Positions 7,678 through 16,452 of a stretch of DNA of 32,996 bases are shown piece by piece. Position numbers and translations under genes: made by a program. Every line of letters starts with the position of its first letter. Position 1 is the first letter of the stretch. The notes under the pieces are model-generated. The model saw only the letters and a list, made by a program, of their open reading frames with translations. It did not search any database and was not told where the DNA came from. Source of the DNA: JAHCHG01 sp038246645. Lineage in GTDB: Bacteria; Acidobacteriota; Blastocatellia; Pyrinomonadales; Pyrinomonadaceae. The DNA lies in assembly GCA_038246645.1 (NCBI GenBank), contig JBBRVS010000040.1, positions 1 through 32,996 of the forward strand, written 5' to 3'.

Positions 7678-8529
7678 ATGAAAAAAATATTTAATATACA
7701 AGCATTAGCAACAATTTTCGCGGTAGTTTTTGTATTCGGAGCAATTGAAGGTTTTGCTCAAAGAAATCTATATACAGTAGAAAGCGGAACAATAATTCGC
7801 GTTCGGATGAATCAGGAATTGAGTTCCAAAAATGCCAGAGTCGGCGATACTTTTACGACAAATGTTACCGAGCCGGTTTATTCAAATAACGGCGTGGTCG
7901 TTGTTCCGACGGGCAGCACGGTTGTCGGGCGTGTGGATTCGGTGACGAAAGCCAAAAAAGGCGGCGACCCCGGAACGATTGACGTAAGTTTTATCCAAGT
8001 AAAATTGCCTAATGGAACAACTCGGAACATTAATGGTTCTTTGACAAGTCTTGATTCAAAGTCGGCGAAAAGCGACAACGAAGGAACGGCTTCGGGCGAT
8101 GATCGAAAAAATGACAAAATCATCTTTATCGGCGGCGGTGCCGGCGGCGGTGCAATCTTAGGCGGCATCATCGGCGGTGGAAAAGGCGCGGTTATCGGCG
8201 GAATTTTAGGTGCTTTGGGCGGTCTTGCCGGTGAAAGGTTGACAAAGGGCGAAGAAGCTACCGTTAAATCGGGAACGGAATTCGGAATTAATCTGAATAG
8301 AGCCGTTTCAATGCCGAAATTTACGGCGGTCGGTGATGAAGACACGAGAGAATATCCGACAACCGGCGGCGGACAAACATACGTCGTTCGACCGGGCGAT
8401 ACTTTAGGTAAGATCAGCACGAGATTTTACGGTTCATCGCGTCGCTATATGGATATTTACAATGCAAACCGTGATATTTTAAGCAGTCCGAGTGCAATTA
8501 AAGTCGGGCAAACATTGCAAATTCCCTAA
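7678..8529 (+). CDS. Secreted glycine-zipper / LysM protein
   Basis: Probable envelope protein binding peptidoglycan. The start ATG 7678 gives a classic signal peptide (MKKIFNIQALATIFAVVFVF then GAIEGFAQ); ATG 7666, four codons earlier, is also possible, with the AGAGG site lying right against it. Domains: a beta-rich N-terminal module (about 30-115; VESGTIIRVRMNQEL... GSTVVGRV) common in secreted acidobacterial proteins; a glycine-zipper stretch (about 147-185; GGGAGGGAILGGIIGGG) able to insert in a membrane; and a C-terminal LysM domain (YVVRPGDTLGKISTRFYG... IKVGQTLQIP). The frame is open upstream to 7510, but no signal peptide results from starting there. A strong terminator follows. Confidence 0.85.
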   Translation: MKKIFNIQALATIFAVVFVFGAIEGFAQRNLYTVESGTIIRVRMNQELSSKNARVGDTFTTNVTEPVYSNNGVVVVPTGSTVVGRVDSVTKAKKGGDPGTIDVSFIQVKLPNGTTRNINGSLTSLDSKSAKSDNEGTASGDDRKNDKIIFIGGGAGGGAILGGIIGGGKGAVIGGILGALGGLAGERLTKGEEATVKSGTEFGINLNRAVSMPKFTAVGDEDTREYPTTGGGQTYVVRPGDTLGKISTRFYGSSRRYMDIYNANRDILSSPSAIKVGQTLQIP

Positions 8530-8550
8530 ACTTTCTGTTAAATTCACAGC

Positions 8551-8588
8551 AAAAGCCTGAGAGAAAATTTTCTCTCAGGCTTTTTTTA
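8551..8588 (+). terminator. Rho-independent terminator
   Basis: Positions 8551-8567 and 8568-8584 are a perfect self-complementary stem (aaaagcctgagagaaaa / ttttctctcaggctttt), effectively with a 4-nt loop, followed by a T-run to 8587. It ends the LysM gene and, by symmetry, can also act on minus-strand transcripts from the beta-helix genes. Confidence 0.92.
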
Positions 8589-8671
8589 TAAAAGTGAGCT
8601 TTTTCTTCGTAAAAAATCTGCCGGATAAATAAAAACTCCATTCCGATTTTTTTATTTCAAATCAGTTTAAT

Positions 8672-11161
8672 CTAGGGCGTATAAATACCGGGAATTGAAA
8701 CATCACCACTTAAGCCAAATGGCACGATAGAGAATTGCCCGTCGCCGCTTTTCAAAATATACCAAGTCCCGTTCGATGGACGATAAACGGCAATATCAGT
8801 TGCCCCGTCGCCGTCATAATCTCCCTGAACCGGAATGTCTTCGCTTAAACCGAAACGAATTCCCGCGAAACCTTGCGCCGAACGAAGCAGATACCAAACG
8901 CCTTCGCTCGGACGATAAAGCGCGATGTCGCTTTTGCCGTCGCCGTCGAAATCGCCGCGCACCGGAATATCCGTATTTAATCCGAACCTTGTAACGGAAA
9001 AACCTTGTTGGCTTCGCAGCGCATACCAATTGCCTTCCGCCGGACGATATACGGCAAAGTCGGTTCGACCGTCGCCGTCGTAATCGCCCGGCACAGGCTT
9101 ATCTGTCGAAACTCCAAACTGCTGCGAAACAAAATTCGTTCCCGGCGAGATCAAATCACGCGAATAATACCAGGTTCCGGTTGACGGACGATAAACGCCT
9201 AAATTCGTCGTGCCGTCGCCGTCATAATCTTCCGGCATTGGAATATCGCCGGTTAATCCGAATTGCAAAATGAGCGGATTACCGCCGCTTGAAGGCAAAA
9301 TATACCATGTAGCATTTGATGGACGAAAAACCGAAATGTCGAATTTTCCGTCGCCGTCATAATCTCCGGCAACCGGAATATCACCTTCCAATCCGAACTT
9401 GACGATATTAAAAGATGGATTACCGGAACTATTTAAAATATACCAAGTGCCATTTGACGGACGAAAAATTGAAATATCCGATTTCCCATCGCCGTCAAAG
9501 TCGAACCTTGTGCGAGCGATTTGCTGCCCGCCGGATTCAAACGCGCCGATGTCAACCGTATTGCCGTTGATACGCGGAAATCCGCTGCCGCGTTGGTCGG
9601 TGGTCAGCAGTTGATTGCTTGCATCGAGCGCAAGTGAATTGTTTCCGGCGTTAATCGCGGTGGAATTGGGAAGCATCGCGTGGGTAAAAGTCGCGCCGCC
9701 ATTGTTGGCAAGCGCGGCGAGTTGCGGATTGAGCAATGCGCCGCTCGTCCCGGTTTGGTCGCCGGTTTGGTTAAAGTTCGTGACATTTCCGGTATTGCCA
9801 ATGAGGTTATAACCTGCCGAATTAAATGAAGTGCCGCCACCTTCCGCTCTGACATCCGCCGTAGTGGAGTTGTTACGATTTCCCGCAATTATCGTGTTGC
9901 GAACCAGCGGCGCAATGCCACCAGCCACCGTGACGACACCACTCGCACTGCCCGTTCCCGAAACTTCATTATCGGTAATGGTCGAGTTGGTAATGGTCAA
10001 ATTTGAGCCGTTTGAAATGCCGCCGCCGTTGTTGGCGATGCCGCCGATGAGACGATTGCCGCTGATGGTAGAATTGATGACGGCGAAAGAAGCATTAGTG
10101 TCGTTTGTGGTAATCGCGCCGCCGCCGATGATGCTCGAACCAATGACTGTATTGTTACTGATGAGCGAATTGATAATGACGTTGGTGCTTTGACCGGTCA
10201 AAGTTGCAATCGCGCTGCCGGCTCTTGCGGTGGTGTTATTACTGATAGTGGAATTGGAGATTGTCATTGTGCTGAAAAAGCCGCCGCTCGAGATACCACC
10301 GCCGCCGCCGTTGCATAAATTGCCCGTGATAGTTGAACCGGAAATATTCAGCGTTCCCGAAGCATTCAGAATCCCGCCGCCGCTCCCGTTGCCCGTGCTG
10401 CAAGTATTGTTGCCGATAAGACTGTTGTTGATCGTCAGTATTCCGCCTATGTTGTAAATTCCGCCGGCACTCAGCGTGGAAATATTCCCTGTAATGTTGC
10501 TGTTACTGATGGTTATCGTCCCGTTGTTATTGTTGCCGCGAATGCCGTAAATTCCGCCACCAAAAAAACCGCTGCCGGTAGTATTGTCAATGACATTGCT
10601 GTTGTTAATTGTCAGCACCCCGCCGCCGTTGTAAATACCGCCGCCGTTGCCGTTCGGAGTCGCGTTGTTGCGAACGACGGAGTTATTCAGAATTAAACTG
10701 CCGCGTGAGACATTCTCACCGTCAATTCTAATGCCTCCGCCACCGATACTGCCGCTTAGTAATTCCCGACTGCCGTTGGTGATAATCAAATTATTGAAGG
10801 TGGCGGCATTCCGAATTGTAAAAATCCCGAATTGCGGAGTTCCGACCACACTGCTTCGCGCCACGGTGACGACATTGCGCCCGTTGATGGTTAAACTTCC
10901 GGTATTAGTCGAACTAAAAGTATCAATGAGCAATTCACCGTTGACCAGCGTAATGGTTTGCGGAGTCGCAAAAACACCTGCGTCAAATTCGATGATGTCG
11001 TCGTCGGTCGTCGCCGAGGCATCTATAATCGCACGGCGCAAACTTCCCGAACCGACGGCACTGCTATCGCCCGTATTGGTAACGGTGTAAGTGGCGGCTT
11101 TTGCCGTCGTTAAAAGTGTCAAAAAAAATAATAAACCGAATACTAAATATGTGCTTCTCAT
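8672..11161 (-). CDS. Beta-helix surface protein with C-terminal FG-GAP-like repeats
   Basis: Large secreted protein (829 residues), likely cell-surface or extracellular. Signal peptide about 1-22 (MRSTYLVFGLLFFLTLLTTA). A CSLREA-like start (GSLRRAIIDASA) leads into a right-handed parallel beta-helix of many short repeats of the type GGGIYNGGGVLTINNS and ISNSTI, to about residue 500, closing with a choice-of-anchor Q segment (DQRGSGFPRINGNTVDIGAF). The last 280 residues are six tandem repeats of about 45 residues, DYDGDGxxDxxVYRPSxGxWY...FGLxxDIPVxG, calcium-binding FG-GAP/VCBS-like blades. Such repeats usually form a propeller used in adhesion. Its ATG overlaps the TGA of the upstream gene (ATGA), so the two are translationally coupled. 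Confidence 0.88.
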   Translation of the reverse strand: MRSTYLVFGLLFFLTLLTTAKAATYTVTNTGDSSAVGSGSLRRAIIDASATTDDDIIEFDAGVFATPQTITLVNGELLIDTFSSTNTGSLTINGRNVVTVARSSVVGTPQFGIFTIRNAATFNNLIITNGSRELLSGSIGGGGIRIDGENVSRGSLILNNSVVRNNATPNGNGGGIYNGGGVLTINNSNVIDNTTGSGFFGGGIYGIRGNNNNGTITISNSNITGNISTLSAGGIYNIGGILTINNSLIGNNTCSTGNGSGGGILNASGTLNISGSTITGNLCNGGGGGISSGGFFSTMTISNSTISNNTTARAGSAIATLTGQSTNVIINSLISNNTVIGSSIIGGGAITTNDTNASFAVINSTISGNRLIGGIANNGGGISNGSNLTITNSTITDNEVSGTGSASGVVTVAGGIAPLVRNTIIAGNRNNSTTADVRAEGGGTSFNSAGYNLIGNTGNVTNFNQTGDQTGTSGALLNPQLAALANNGGATFTHAMLPNSTAINAGNNSLALDASNQLLTTDQRGSGFPRINGNTVDIGAFESGGQQIARTRFDFDGDGKSDISIFRPSNGTWYILNSSGNPSFNIVKFGLEGDIPVAGDYDGDGKFDISVFRPSNATWYILPSSGGNPLILQFGLTGDIPMPEDYDGDGTTNLGVYRPSTGTWYYSRDLISPGTNFVSQQFGVSTDKPVPGDYDGDGRTDFAVYRPAEGNWYALRSQQGFSVTRFGLNTDIPVRGDFDGDGKSDIALYRPSEGVWYLLRSAQGFAGIRFGLSEDIPVQGDYDGDGATDIAVYRPSNGTWYILKSGDGQFSIVPFGLSGDVSIPGIYTP

Positions 11162-12735
11162 TTTTGTATCTCCTCAAGATTTTGCTTTGTCAGCAAAGAT
11201 GTAAAATTTAACTCTCCAAAGTCTTCTGTTAAATTGATAATTTGTGGCGCGAAAGAGTAGAGTTTGTGTCTTGCCTCGATAATATAAATTTCGCCCGCCG
11301 GAACGTCTTGAAATCGGTAATAGCCGAACGCATTTGTTATTGCCGAACTCTGATTACCGAACGCATTCGTTAGCGTGATTCGCGCACCGAAAATGCCGCG
11401 CCCGGTCGCCGTCTTAACTCGCCCGCCGATTGAAACGCTCGCCGCAGTCGGAGAACTAGATTCAAACGCGCCGATGTCCACTGTTCCGTCGTTGATGCGC
11501 GGGAAACCCGCGCCGCGCTGGTCGGTCGTCAAAGCCGTATCATTTTGGTCAACCGCCAGCGCGTTGCTTCCGGCATTAATCGCTTGACTGTCCGACATTA
11601 ATCTGTGTGTTTGCGTCGCGCCGCCGTTGTCGGCAAGCGGCATAATCTTCGGGTCAACCGGTGCGGCAATTGTGCCGACAATGTTGCCGTTCGCGCCGCC
11701 CGTAAGTCCGGTCGAATTATCGGATGTGCCGATTAAATTGTTAAAGGAATTACTGAAAGGTCCGAAAACGTCGGACGTGGTCGCGCCGCCGGTGTTGCCT
11801 GCAACAATTGTGTTTCGCAGAAATGAAGGATTATTGCTTTCGTTGTAAAAACCGCTGCCGAGAGTTGAGAAATTGGTCGCAATCGTCGCGTTGGTAACGG
11901 TCGTTCCCGCGCCGATGTCGTAGATGCCGCCGCCTGTTCCTTGATACGCCGAGTTAAACGAAATTGTGCTGTTGATGATTTTAATTGCCGAAACCGCCGC
12001 GTTGAAAATGCCGCCGCCGTTGCCCGCCGTGATATTTCCTGCAACTGTGCTTCTGATGATGGTCAGGAAACCGACATTATGAATTCCGCCGCCGTCACTT
12101 TCAGCGAGCGTGCTGGTCGGCTGGTCGGAACTATTAAAGCCGACGGTGCTTTCGATAATCGTCAGCGTTCCGCCGTTGGCGATTCCGCCGCCTTTGAAAA
12201 CGGCTGAATTGAAATTGATGACGCTGTTTGAAATCGTCATCGTGCCGGTATTGTAAACACCGCCCGCGTCCGAAGTCGCTTCGTTGCCGATAAACGCGCA
12301 GTTCGTCAATGTCGCCGTTGCTCGGTTCCAAAGACCGCCGCCAACGGTTTCTTTGCCGTCCACAACGGTGATTTTATCCATTGTTAAATTGCCTACGCCC
12401 ATAATACTAACTTGAAAAGGTCGAAAAGTGCTGTTGTCTTTATCGCCGGAAACGGTTACGCCGTTTCCGCCTTGAATCGAAATAACCGAAGTAATTTCGG
12501 GTAACGCGCTTGCCAGTTGAATTGTAGTTACGCCAACATCGAAATTTATCGTGTCGCTTGCGCCATTAATATTGGCGGCTTTGATGGCTTCGCGCAGAGA
12601 GCAGTCGCCAACCGCGCAAGTCGCGTTGTTGCGGTCGTCGCTGCGCGTAACGGTAAAAACAGCGGCTTTCGCCATTGCGGAAAATAACAAAAAACTCGTC
12701 AGCAGAAGGCAAATCGCTGAAAATTCCTTTCTCAT
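11158..12735 (-). CDS. CSLREA / choice-of-anchor Q beta-helix surface protein
   Basis: Secreted protein of 525 residues, first of a coupled pair. Signal peptide 1-24 ending AMAKA; then CAVGDCSLREAIKAAN, the diagnostic CSLREA motif (about 41-56). The middle is a right-handed beta-helix of GGGIFN and TISNS-type turns. A choice-of-anchor Q segment (DQRGAGFPRINDGTVDIGAF) follows near residues 410-430. The C-terminal 90 residues form a carboxypeptidase-regulatory-like beta-sandwich (GRGIFGARITLTNAFG... YYRFQDVPAGEIYIIEARHK). It lacks the FG-GAP repeats of its partner. ATG 12735 has a strong AAAGGAAG ribosome-binding site. The TGA overlaps the next gene's ATG at 11158-11161. It is divergent from the TPR regulator, which may control it. 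Confidence 0.87.
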   Translation of the reverse strand: MRKEFSAICLLLTSFLLFSAMAKAAVFTVTRSDDRNNATCAVGDCSLREAIKAANINGASDTINFDVGVTTIQLASALPEITSVISIQGGNGVTVSGDKDNSTFRPFQVSIMGVGNLTMDKITVVDGKETVGGGLWNRATATLTNCAFIGNEATSDAGGVYNTGTMTISNSVINFNSAVFKGGGIANGGTLTIIESTVGFNSSDQPTSTLAESDGGGIHNVGFLTIIRSTVAGNITAGNGGGIFNAAVSAIKIINSTISFNSAYQGTGGGIYDIGAGTTVTNATIATNFSTLGSGFYNESNNPSFLRNTIVAGNTGGATTSDVFGPFSNSFNNLIGTSDNSTGLTGGANGNIVGTIAAPVDPKIMPLADNGGATQTHRLMSDSQAINAGSNALAVDQNDTALTTDQRGAGFPRINDGTVDIGAFESSSPTAASVSIGGRVKTATGRGIFGARITLTNAFGNQSSAITNAFGYYRFQDVPAGEIYIIEARHKLYSFAPQIINLTEDFGELNFTSLLTKQNLEEIQK

Positions 12736-12852
12736 AATGCAAACTTCCTTTATAATGTGTTCAAATTTCGTTGACTAAAAATTTAAGGTAAATCGGCTTT
12801 GGAAAAAGGAATGTAAAAGGAATTTTAGGGGAATTTTAGCGGACATTGACTA
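12736..12852. promoter_or_regulatory. Divergent promoter region, surface proteins / TPR regulator
   Basis: The 117-bp gap holds the 5' ends of two divergent units: the beta-helix pair (minus) and the winged-helix TPR regulator (plus). Both promoters and any operator for the regulator must lie here or within the genes. Near 12810-12835 there are two similar AT-rich words (aaaaggaatgtaaaaggaa, and ggaattttaggggaatttta) that could be direct-repeat binding sites; this is only suggestive. Confidence 0.35.
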
Positions 12853-14763
12853 ATGAAAGGCGAAAATCGAGAAAAAATTTGTTATAAGTTTGCGGATTTC
12901 AGACTCGAACCCGACACGCAAATTCTTTCGCGCGGTGATGAACTGCTTCATCTGGCGAAGCGTCCGTTCGATATTCTTTTGTTTTTGATTGAAAACCGCG
13001 AACGCGTGGTCAGCCGCGACGAACTGCTTGATAAATTTTGGGACGGACACGACGTTTATGATGATGTTTTGCGGAAAACCTTAAAGACGATTCGGCAAGT
13101 TTTGAATGATAAAGAAAGACCTTCGCGGTTTGTCGAAACCCGACGCGGAAGCGGTTTTCGTTTTATCGGCGAAGTTGAAGAGGTTCAAAGTTCAAGGTTC
13201 AAAGTTCAAAGTTTGAAAGCGGCAATCGAACCTTTAATCGTCGTTGACGACCGGACAAATCGGCGTAATTTAGCATTACCGGAAAAATCTTTTTGGCAAT
13301 CGCGAATTGTTTTGATTTCTATTTTAGGTGTGGTTTTGTTTTTATCGGCAAGTTTTGCGGTGAGCATTTACTTGCCGCGCGGCGCGAAAAACGCCGACCG
13401 CAAATTTCCGAAAATCAATTCGATTGCGGTTTTGCCGCTTCGCAATTTGACCGGCGACGCGGCGAACGATTATTTGTCCGACGGTTTGAGCGAAGGCTTA
13501 ATCAACGAATTTTCACGGCACAGCGAACTGAAAGTTATCTCGCGCAGTTCGAGTTTCGCATTCAAAAATAAAGACATCGAACCGCGCGAAATCGGCGAAA
13601 AACTGCAAGTCGAAGCGATTCTGGAAGGCAGCTTGCGAAAATTCGGCGATGAAATGCGACTCGAAGTGAACCTTGTTGATGCCGCTGACGGCAAAATTTT
13701 ATGGACGAACGACGCGGCAAACAGTTCGCTCCGCAATATTTTTACGACGCAAAATCAAATCGCCTGCGATTTACTGACAAAAATCGAAGCGGGAAACTGC
13801 TCAAAAACCGAAGTCGCCCAAAACATTGATTCCGAAGCCTATCGTCTTTATTTGCAGGGTATTCAGCGTAAGGATTCGTCTTTGGAAGCGATGATTAAAT
13901 CCATCGGACTTTTTGAACAAGCCTTGCAAATCGCCCCAAATTTCGCCGAAGCGCACGAAGCCATCGCCACAACTTACATTATAATGGATTCCAATTCGAT
14001 GGTTACGCCGCGTTCCGTCATCGAAAAAGCCGAATATCACGCTAACGAAGCCTTAAAAATTGACGAAAATTCGATTGGCGCATTGCTGGTTTTGAGCGAA
14101 ACGAAAACTAATAAAAATTACGATTTGGAACTGCGCGAAAATTTGCTGCGCCAAGCTGTCGAGAAAAATTCCAATCACCTGCGGGCGCGAATGTGGCTGG
14201 CAAATATTCTGACCGTGCAGGGAAAATTCGCCGAAGCCGAAAACGAACTGCTTTATGCCGAGCAAATAGACCCGCTTTCGCCGGGCGTTCGATTAAATTT
14301 ATCCGAACTTTATCTATATTGGCGCAAGCCCGAAAAAACATTGGAACAGGCGGATTTTCAGCTCGACCAAAATCCGACTAACGCTTCCGCATTGTGGATG
14401 AAGACAAGAGCTTATCTGCAAACGGGCGACATTGAAAAAGCGCAGGCGGTTTGGGATAAACTGTCCGACTCCGACAAAAATGAAACTTCAATTGAATTTT
14501 TGATAAAAGCGGGCAAAACCGACGAAGCGCGAATGGAAATCGAAAAACTTGCCGCAACGAAAAAAGGCGAAACTTCGCCGTATATTATCGGATGTTTTTA
14601 CGCTGAAATCGGCGACCGCGAAAAAGCGTTGGCGTGGCTCGAAAAATCATTCGAAGCACGTCAAGCCGATTTAATTTCGATGAAAATTGACCCCGCGCTT
14701 GATTCTCTGCACGACGACGCGCGTTATCAGGATTTACTGCGGCGGGTTCATTTAGCGGATTGA
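12853..14763 (+). CDS. CadC-like winged-helix, membrane-spanning TPR regulator
   Basis: One-component transcription regulator. Residues 5-105 are an OmpR-type winged helix (YKFADFRLEPDTQILSRG... LLHLAKRPFDILLFLIENRE... FVETRRGSGFRFIGEV). A linker (about 108-150) includes in-frame heptamer repeats encoding QSSRFKVQSLK. One membrane helix lies at about 149-173 (IVLISILGVVLFLSASFAV). The outer part starts with a FlgO/TolB-N-like module (INSIAVLPLRNLTGDAANDY... VEAILEGSLRK) and continues with TPR helices to residue 636 (e.g. GLFEQALQIAPNFAEAHEAI). This architecture is common in Acidobacteriota. It is divergent from the two surface-protein genes, so control of those is plausible. The ATG lacks a clear Shine-Dalgarno. 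Confidence 0.88.
   Translation: MKGENREKICYKFADFRLEPDTQILSRGDELLHLAKRPFDILLFLIENRERVVSRDELLDKFWDGHDVYDDVLRKTLKTIRQVLNDKERPSRFVETRRGSGFRFIGEVEEVQSSRFKVQSLKAAIEPLIVVDDRTNRRNLALPEKSFWQSRIVLISILGVVLFLSASFAVSIYLPRGAKNADRKFPKINSIAVLPLRNLTGDAANDYLSDGLSEGLINEFSRHSELKVISRSSSFAFKNKDIEPREIGEKLQVEAILEGSLRKFGDEMRLEVNLVDAADGKILWTNDAANSSLRNIFTTQNQIACDLLTKIEAGNCSKTEVAQNIDSEAYRLYLQGIQRKDSSLEAMIKSIGLFEQALQIAPNFAEAHEAIATTYIIMDSNSMVTPRSVIEKAEYHANEALKIDENSIGALLVLSETKTNKNYDLELRENLLRQAVEKNSNHLRARMWLANILTVQGKFAEAENELLYAEQIDPLSPGVRLNLSELYLYWRKPEKTLEQADFQLDQNPTNASALWMKTRAYLQTGDIEKAQAVWDKLSDSDKNETSIEFLIKAGKTDEARMEIEKLAATKKGETSPYIIGCFYAEIGDREKALAWLEKSFEARQADLISMKIDPALDSLHDDARYQDLLRRVHLAD
13182..13214 (+). repeat. In-frame heptamer tandem repeat (gttcaaa)
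   Basis: About 4.5 copies of gttcaaa/gttcaag in direct tandem within the regulator gene, in the linker between the DNA-binding domain and the membrane helix. It encodes QSSRFKVQSLK-type sequence. The word is close to aagttcc used in the hairpin inside the ABC exporter gene. No inverted arm follows here. Confidence 0.75.
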
Positions 14764-14871
14764 TTTAAAATTTGAAAGTTTTAATGAAAATTCTCACCGA
14801 ATATCTTTCTGGAATCAATTTTACGAAAGTCCATTAAAAAGCCCTCGATACGCCAGAGAATGAATTAGACA

Positions 14872-15735
14872 TTATTTCAACGCCAGTTCATTTTCCGCGC
14901 CGATTTCTTTGAGGCGTTTAATAACCTTTTCGATCAGCCAGTTCGGTGTCGAGGCTCCGGCAGTTACGCCGACTCTTTCAACGCCGTTTAAATCCTCCGC
15001 ATTAATTTCATCTTCCGTTTCGATCAGAAAACTTTTTTCGCATTGTTCTTTGCAAACAGCGACGAGTTTGCGGCTGTTTGACGAATGTTTTCCGCCAATA
15101 ATATAGAATGCCTCAACTTCTCCGGCGAGTGCGCGGGCAGCATCCTGACGGTCGCGGGTTGCCGAGCAAATCGTGTTGACAATTTGAACTTCGTCATCGG
15201 TTTTGCTTTTTACGGCTTCCGCCGTGTCGAGCAGTGTTTGCAATTTTATCGTTGTTTGCGAAACGACCAGAGGACTTTTCAGGCGCGGCAGTGCGGCAAC
15301 TTCGCTGGCATCATTCACGACAAAAGTATGTTCCGGCGCATAGCCGAAAACGCTGATCATTTCGGGGTGATTCGGATTTCCGACAACAATGACGTGGCGA
15401 TCTTGCGCCGCTGCACGCGAAGCTAATCTTTGAACTTTGGTAACAAACGGGCAGGTTGCATCAACGACTTTCGAGGCGGTTTTCTCCAGTTCGCGCTGAA
15501 TTTGCGGGGTTACGCCGTGGGCGCGAATAACGGCGGTTTCGCCGCGCTTGATTTGAACGGGTTCGCTGATCGCGCTCACTCCGTATTCTCCAAGCCTTTG
15601 CATTTCCTGATCGTTGTGAATAAGCGGTCCAAGAGTGCGAACGGTTTCGCCTTTTTCCAAAGAATCCTCGACCATTTCCACGGCGCGTTCAACGCCGAAA
15701 CAAAATCCGTATTCGTCTGCAAGTAAAACTTTCAT
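14872..15735 (-). CDS. ispH: 4-hydroxy-3-methylbut-2-enyl diphosphate reductase
   Basis: Last step of the MEP isoprenoid pathway: reductive dehydroxylation of HMBPP to IPP and DMAPP by a [4Fe-4S] enzyme. The three cluster cysteines are C12 (GFCFGVERAV), C95 (ATCPFV) and C190 (TICSATRDRQ). Substrate-binding histidines H40, H73 and H123 (GNPNHPE) and the SSNS motif (218-221) are present, as is VTAGASTP near residue 257. At 287 residues it has the usual length and looks intact. ATG 15735 directly begins the conserved MKVLLAD strand. It is a single gene flanked by intergenic repeats and is convergent with the regulator gene. Confidence 0.96.
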   Translation of the reverse strand: MKVLLADEYGFCFGVERAVEMVEDSLEKGETVRTLGPLIHNDQEMQRLGEYGVSAISEPVQIKRGETAVIRAHGVTPQIQRELEKTASKVVDATCPFVTKVQRLASRAAAQDRHVIVVGNPNHPEMISVFGYAPEHTFVVNDASEVAALPRLKSPLVVSQTTIKLQTLLDTAEAVKSKTDDEVQIVNTICSATRDRQDAARALAGEVEAFYIIGGKHSSNSRKLVAVCKEQCEKSFLIETEDEINAEDLNGVERVGVTAGASTPNWLIEKVIKRLKEIGAENELALK

Positions 15736-15875
15736 AATAGTAAGATGTTAAAATTTCAAAACTTTATAATCTTTAATTAAAAGCATACCAAAAAAAATCG
15801 GCAATTGTCAGTTTTGATTTGTTAAATCTAAATGAACGCAGAAAAAAATTAGTAAATAAATTTCCCGTAATCGAT

Positions 15876-16043
15876 TAATTCTACTTTGTCAGATTAAGTT
15901 TGAAACTTAAATTCAACGAAAATTAGCCGCAGATTTTCGCGGATGGACGCGGATAAATCGAATGAAATTGCTTAAATCCGAGAAAAATCAGTGTTCATCC
16001 GCGAAAATCTGCGGCTAATTTTTAATCTGACAAAGTAGAATTA
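15876..16043. repeat. 168-bp nested palindromic element
   Basis: The outer terminal inverted repeats are perfect over 22 bp (15876-15897 / 16022-16043, starting taattctactttgtcagatt). Nested inside are perfect 27-bp arms (15919-15945 / 15996-16022, core ttagccgcagattttcgcgg). The centre has further cgcggat words. It has no coding capacity and is probably a MITE-like or structural repeat. The same outer arm recurs exactly at 32857-32878, showing it is a dispersed family. Confidence 0.9.
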
Positions 16044-16088
16044 GGTAAGTAAAAAATGACGGAAAGTCTTCGCTAACCGAGACTCTGA

Positions 16089-16121
16089 ACTATAAATTAT
16101 AAATTATAAACTATAAACTAT
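16089..16121. repeat. Tandem heptamers (ataaatt / ataaact)
   Basis: About 4.5 direct copies of a 7-bp word (actataaattataaatt..., period 7) in the intergenic region between the nested palindrome and TAAGCA copy B. It is a member of the window-wide class of heptamer loci, here without a clear inverted arm. Confidence 0.65.
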
Positions 16122-16174
16122 GACGGAAAAATTATTTCTCCTAAATAGTTGAAAGTTAAAAAGTTTAGAGTTTA

Positions 16175-16303
16175 TAAGCACCAATGGATAATTAAAAATG
16201 GATAATGGATAATGCCGGAATACTCCTAAATCATCTTAAATCTGAAAGTTACGGGAGTTTTTTGAAGTTTTATAATATCTTAAAACTTTTGCTCACCTGC
16301 TTA
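16175..16303 (+). repeat. TAAGCA element, copy B
   Basis: 129-bp copy bounded by TAAGCA (16175-16180) and TGCTTA (16298-16303). It contains caatggataattaaaaatgg, an extra ggataat unit, an actccta...gggagttttt hairpin, and the conserved right part aatatcttaaaacttttgct. It is the fully intergenic, best-preserved copy. Confidence 0.88.
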
Positions 16304-16452
16304 GTTGTTTTTTTCAAAGTGATTTGTCAGTTCGGTTAAGCAGCAGATTTCGGGAAATAATTCTTGATCGAATGTTGATGACCTAATCAACTACAATTTC
16401 TCTTTTCATTAAGCCGTCGGTCTTTGATGCGTTCCGACAATTAACATCTCTG
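16304..16452. other. Non-coding stretch between repeats
   Basis: No gene is seen. It holds short stems such as gtcgg...ccgac (about 16409-16430) and the word gttaagca that recurs in the next hairpin. A similar low-complexity neighbourhood with ttaagcaa and cggtttt words precedes the palindrome copy at 32857, suggesting the two regions are related. Confidence 0.4.

Noticed and set aside
9831..11090. Long plus-strand open frames opposite the beta-helix genes
   Set aside because: They are shadows caused by the codon bias and repeats of the minus-strand genes: proline/leucine-rich low-complexity products with no ribosome-binding sites and no domain.
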